Assembly (NCBI GenBank): GCA_949752795.1 | Contig: OX457056.1 | Coordinates: 200,757,654 to 200,821,653, forward strand | Length of the DNA: 64,000 bases | Source: Hyperoodon ampullatus | Lineage: Eukaryota; Chordata; Mammalia; Artiodactyla; Ziphiidae | Direction of reading: 5' to 3' | In this document: positions 63,512 through 64,000 of the stretch, piece after piece | Layout of the letters: each line of letters starts with the position of its first letter | Position numbering within the stretch: the stretch's first letter is position 1 | Program-made: the position numbers and the translations under genes | Notes under the pieces: model-generated | Databases searched by the model: none | What the model was told of the DNA's origin: nothing | The model's input: the letters and a program-made list of their open reading frames with translations, nothing else

Positions 63512-64000
63512 CTAAAAACAGAGAAATGGAAAAATGTGAGCCAAATACAAACCTATTATGTTCCTAGATTAATTCTACATCATCAAACAAATCCCACATG
63601 ATAGAAATTTAGGAGGAAAATCTAAAGACATATACTACTGATTGATTAAACTGACCTCACTGATCACTACTCAAATGACCCTGCACACACTCACCTGGCT
63701 CTCTCATAACCAAAAGCTCACCTCTGTAAATGCTGTGATCAAAATCAGCTCACAGGAAGACTAGACCTATAACCTAGAGCTGCTTAGCACTTTGCCCTTA
63801 TTAAATGAAGCCAACAGCTAAGGCAGTGCACTTCTCAAACTTCTCCATCAAGGAATCAGGTAAAGTGGTTCCCCAGAGGTATGGAGGCCAGCCACAGGCT
63901 GAAATTCTTTTGATTCCCTGCTTTATCTTGATCTACTTTTCATCTGTATTTATTCTAATATGAAAAGAAGAATTTTCCCCCAAACCTTGAAGTAAAACTG
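63512..64000. other. ERLIN1 intron, right edge
   Basis: No exon of the upstream ERLIN1 coding region is recognisable in the last 490 bp; earlier exons must lie beyond the window. Confidence 0.6.

Overview
This window is mammalian nuclear DNA, almost certainly cetacean (dolphin or whale). It has split genes with GT-AG introns and is rich in L1 LINEs. It carries about fifteen copies of the tRNA-derived CHR-type SINE whose head reads 'cttccctggtggcgcagtgg', many with target-site duplications. The species call rests on the repeat types and is inference. I found no prokaryotic features, CRISPR array or operon.

Two protein-coding genes are visible, both on the minus strand. From about 1.7 to 27.4 kb lie exons 1-7 of a cytochrome P450 subfamily 2C gene. 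All seven exons have clean splice sites, an open frame and lengths that fit the 2C family; exons 8-9, including the haem-ligand cysteine loop, lie beyond the left edge. From 37.7 to 63.5 kb lie the last eight coding exons of ERLIN1, an ER lipid-raft SPFH/prohibitin-domain protein. Its first exons, with the membrane anchor, lie beyond the right edge. A CYP2C gene next to ERLIN1 matches the isolated CYP2C23 locus (mouse Cyp2c44, human pseudogene CYP2C23P), not the main CYP2C cluster, so the P450 is called CYP2C23-like.

The rest is intronic or intergenic sequence dominated by mobile elements. P450 intron 5 holds a nearly full-length but decayed L1 (about 4.05-10.58 kb) with two SINEs inserted in it. 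P450 intron 2 holds an LTR with two perfect hairpins, an older LTR-like repeat and an RPL36 processed pseudogene. The intergenic region (27.4-35.6 kb) holds old L1 pieces and a three-level nest: a 5'-truncated SINE inside a dead mariner inside an ancient MaLR-type LTR. ERLIN1 introns hold old L1 segments, single and nested SINEs, a 5'-truncated L1 with a 12-bp target-site duplication, and a long TA/TG-rich microsatellite.

The two genes are unlikely to be functionally linked beyond sharing the ER membrane. CYP2C23-type enzymes are arachidonic-acid epoxygenases in rodents, while ERLIN1 acts in IP3-receptor degradation and in sterol and lipid control. I found no convincing new biological system. 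The observations most worth checking are the apparently intact CYP2C23-like gene, the twin hairpins in the LTR, a Tyr-to-Cys change in ERLIN1, and the nested transposons.
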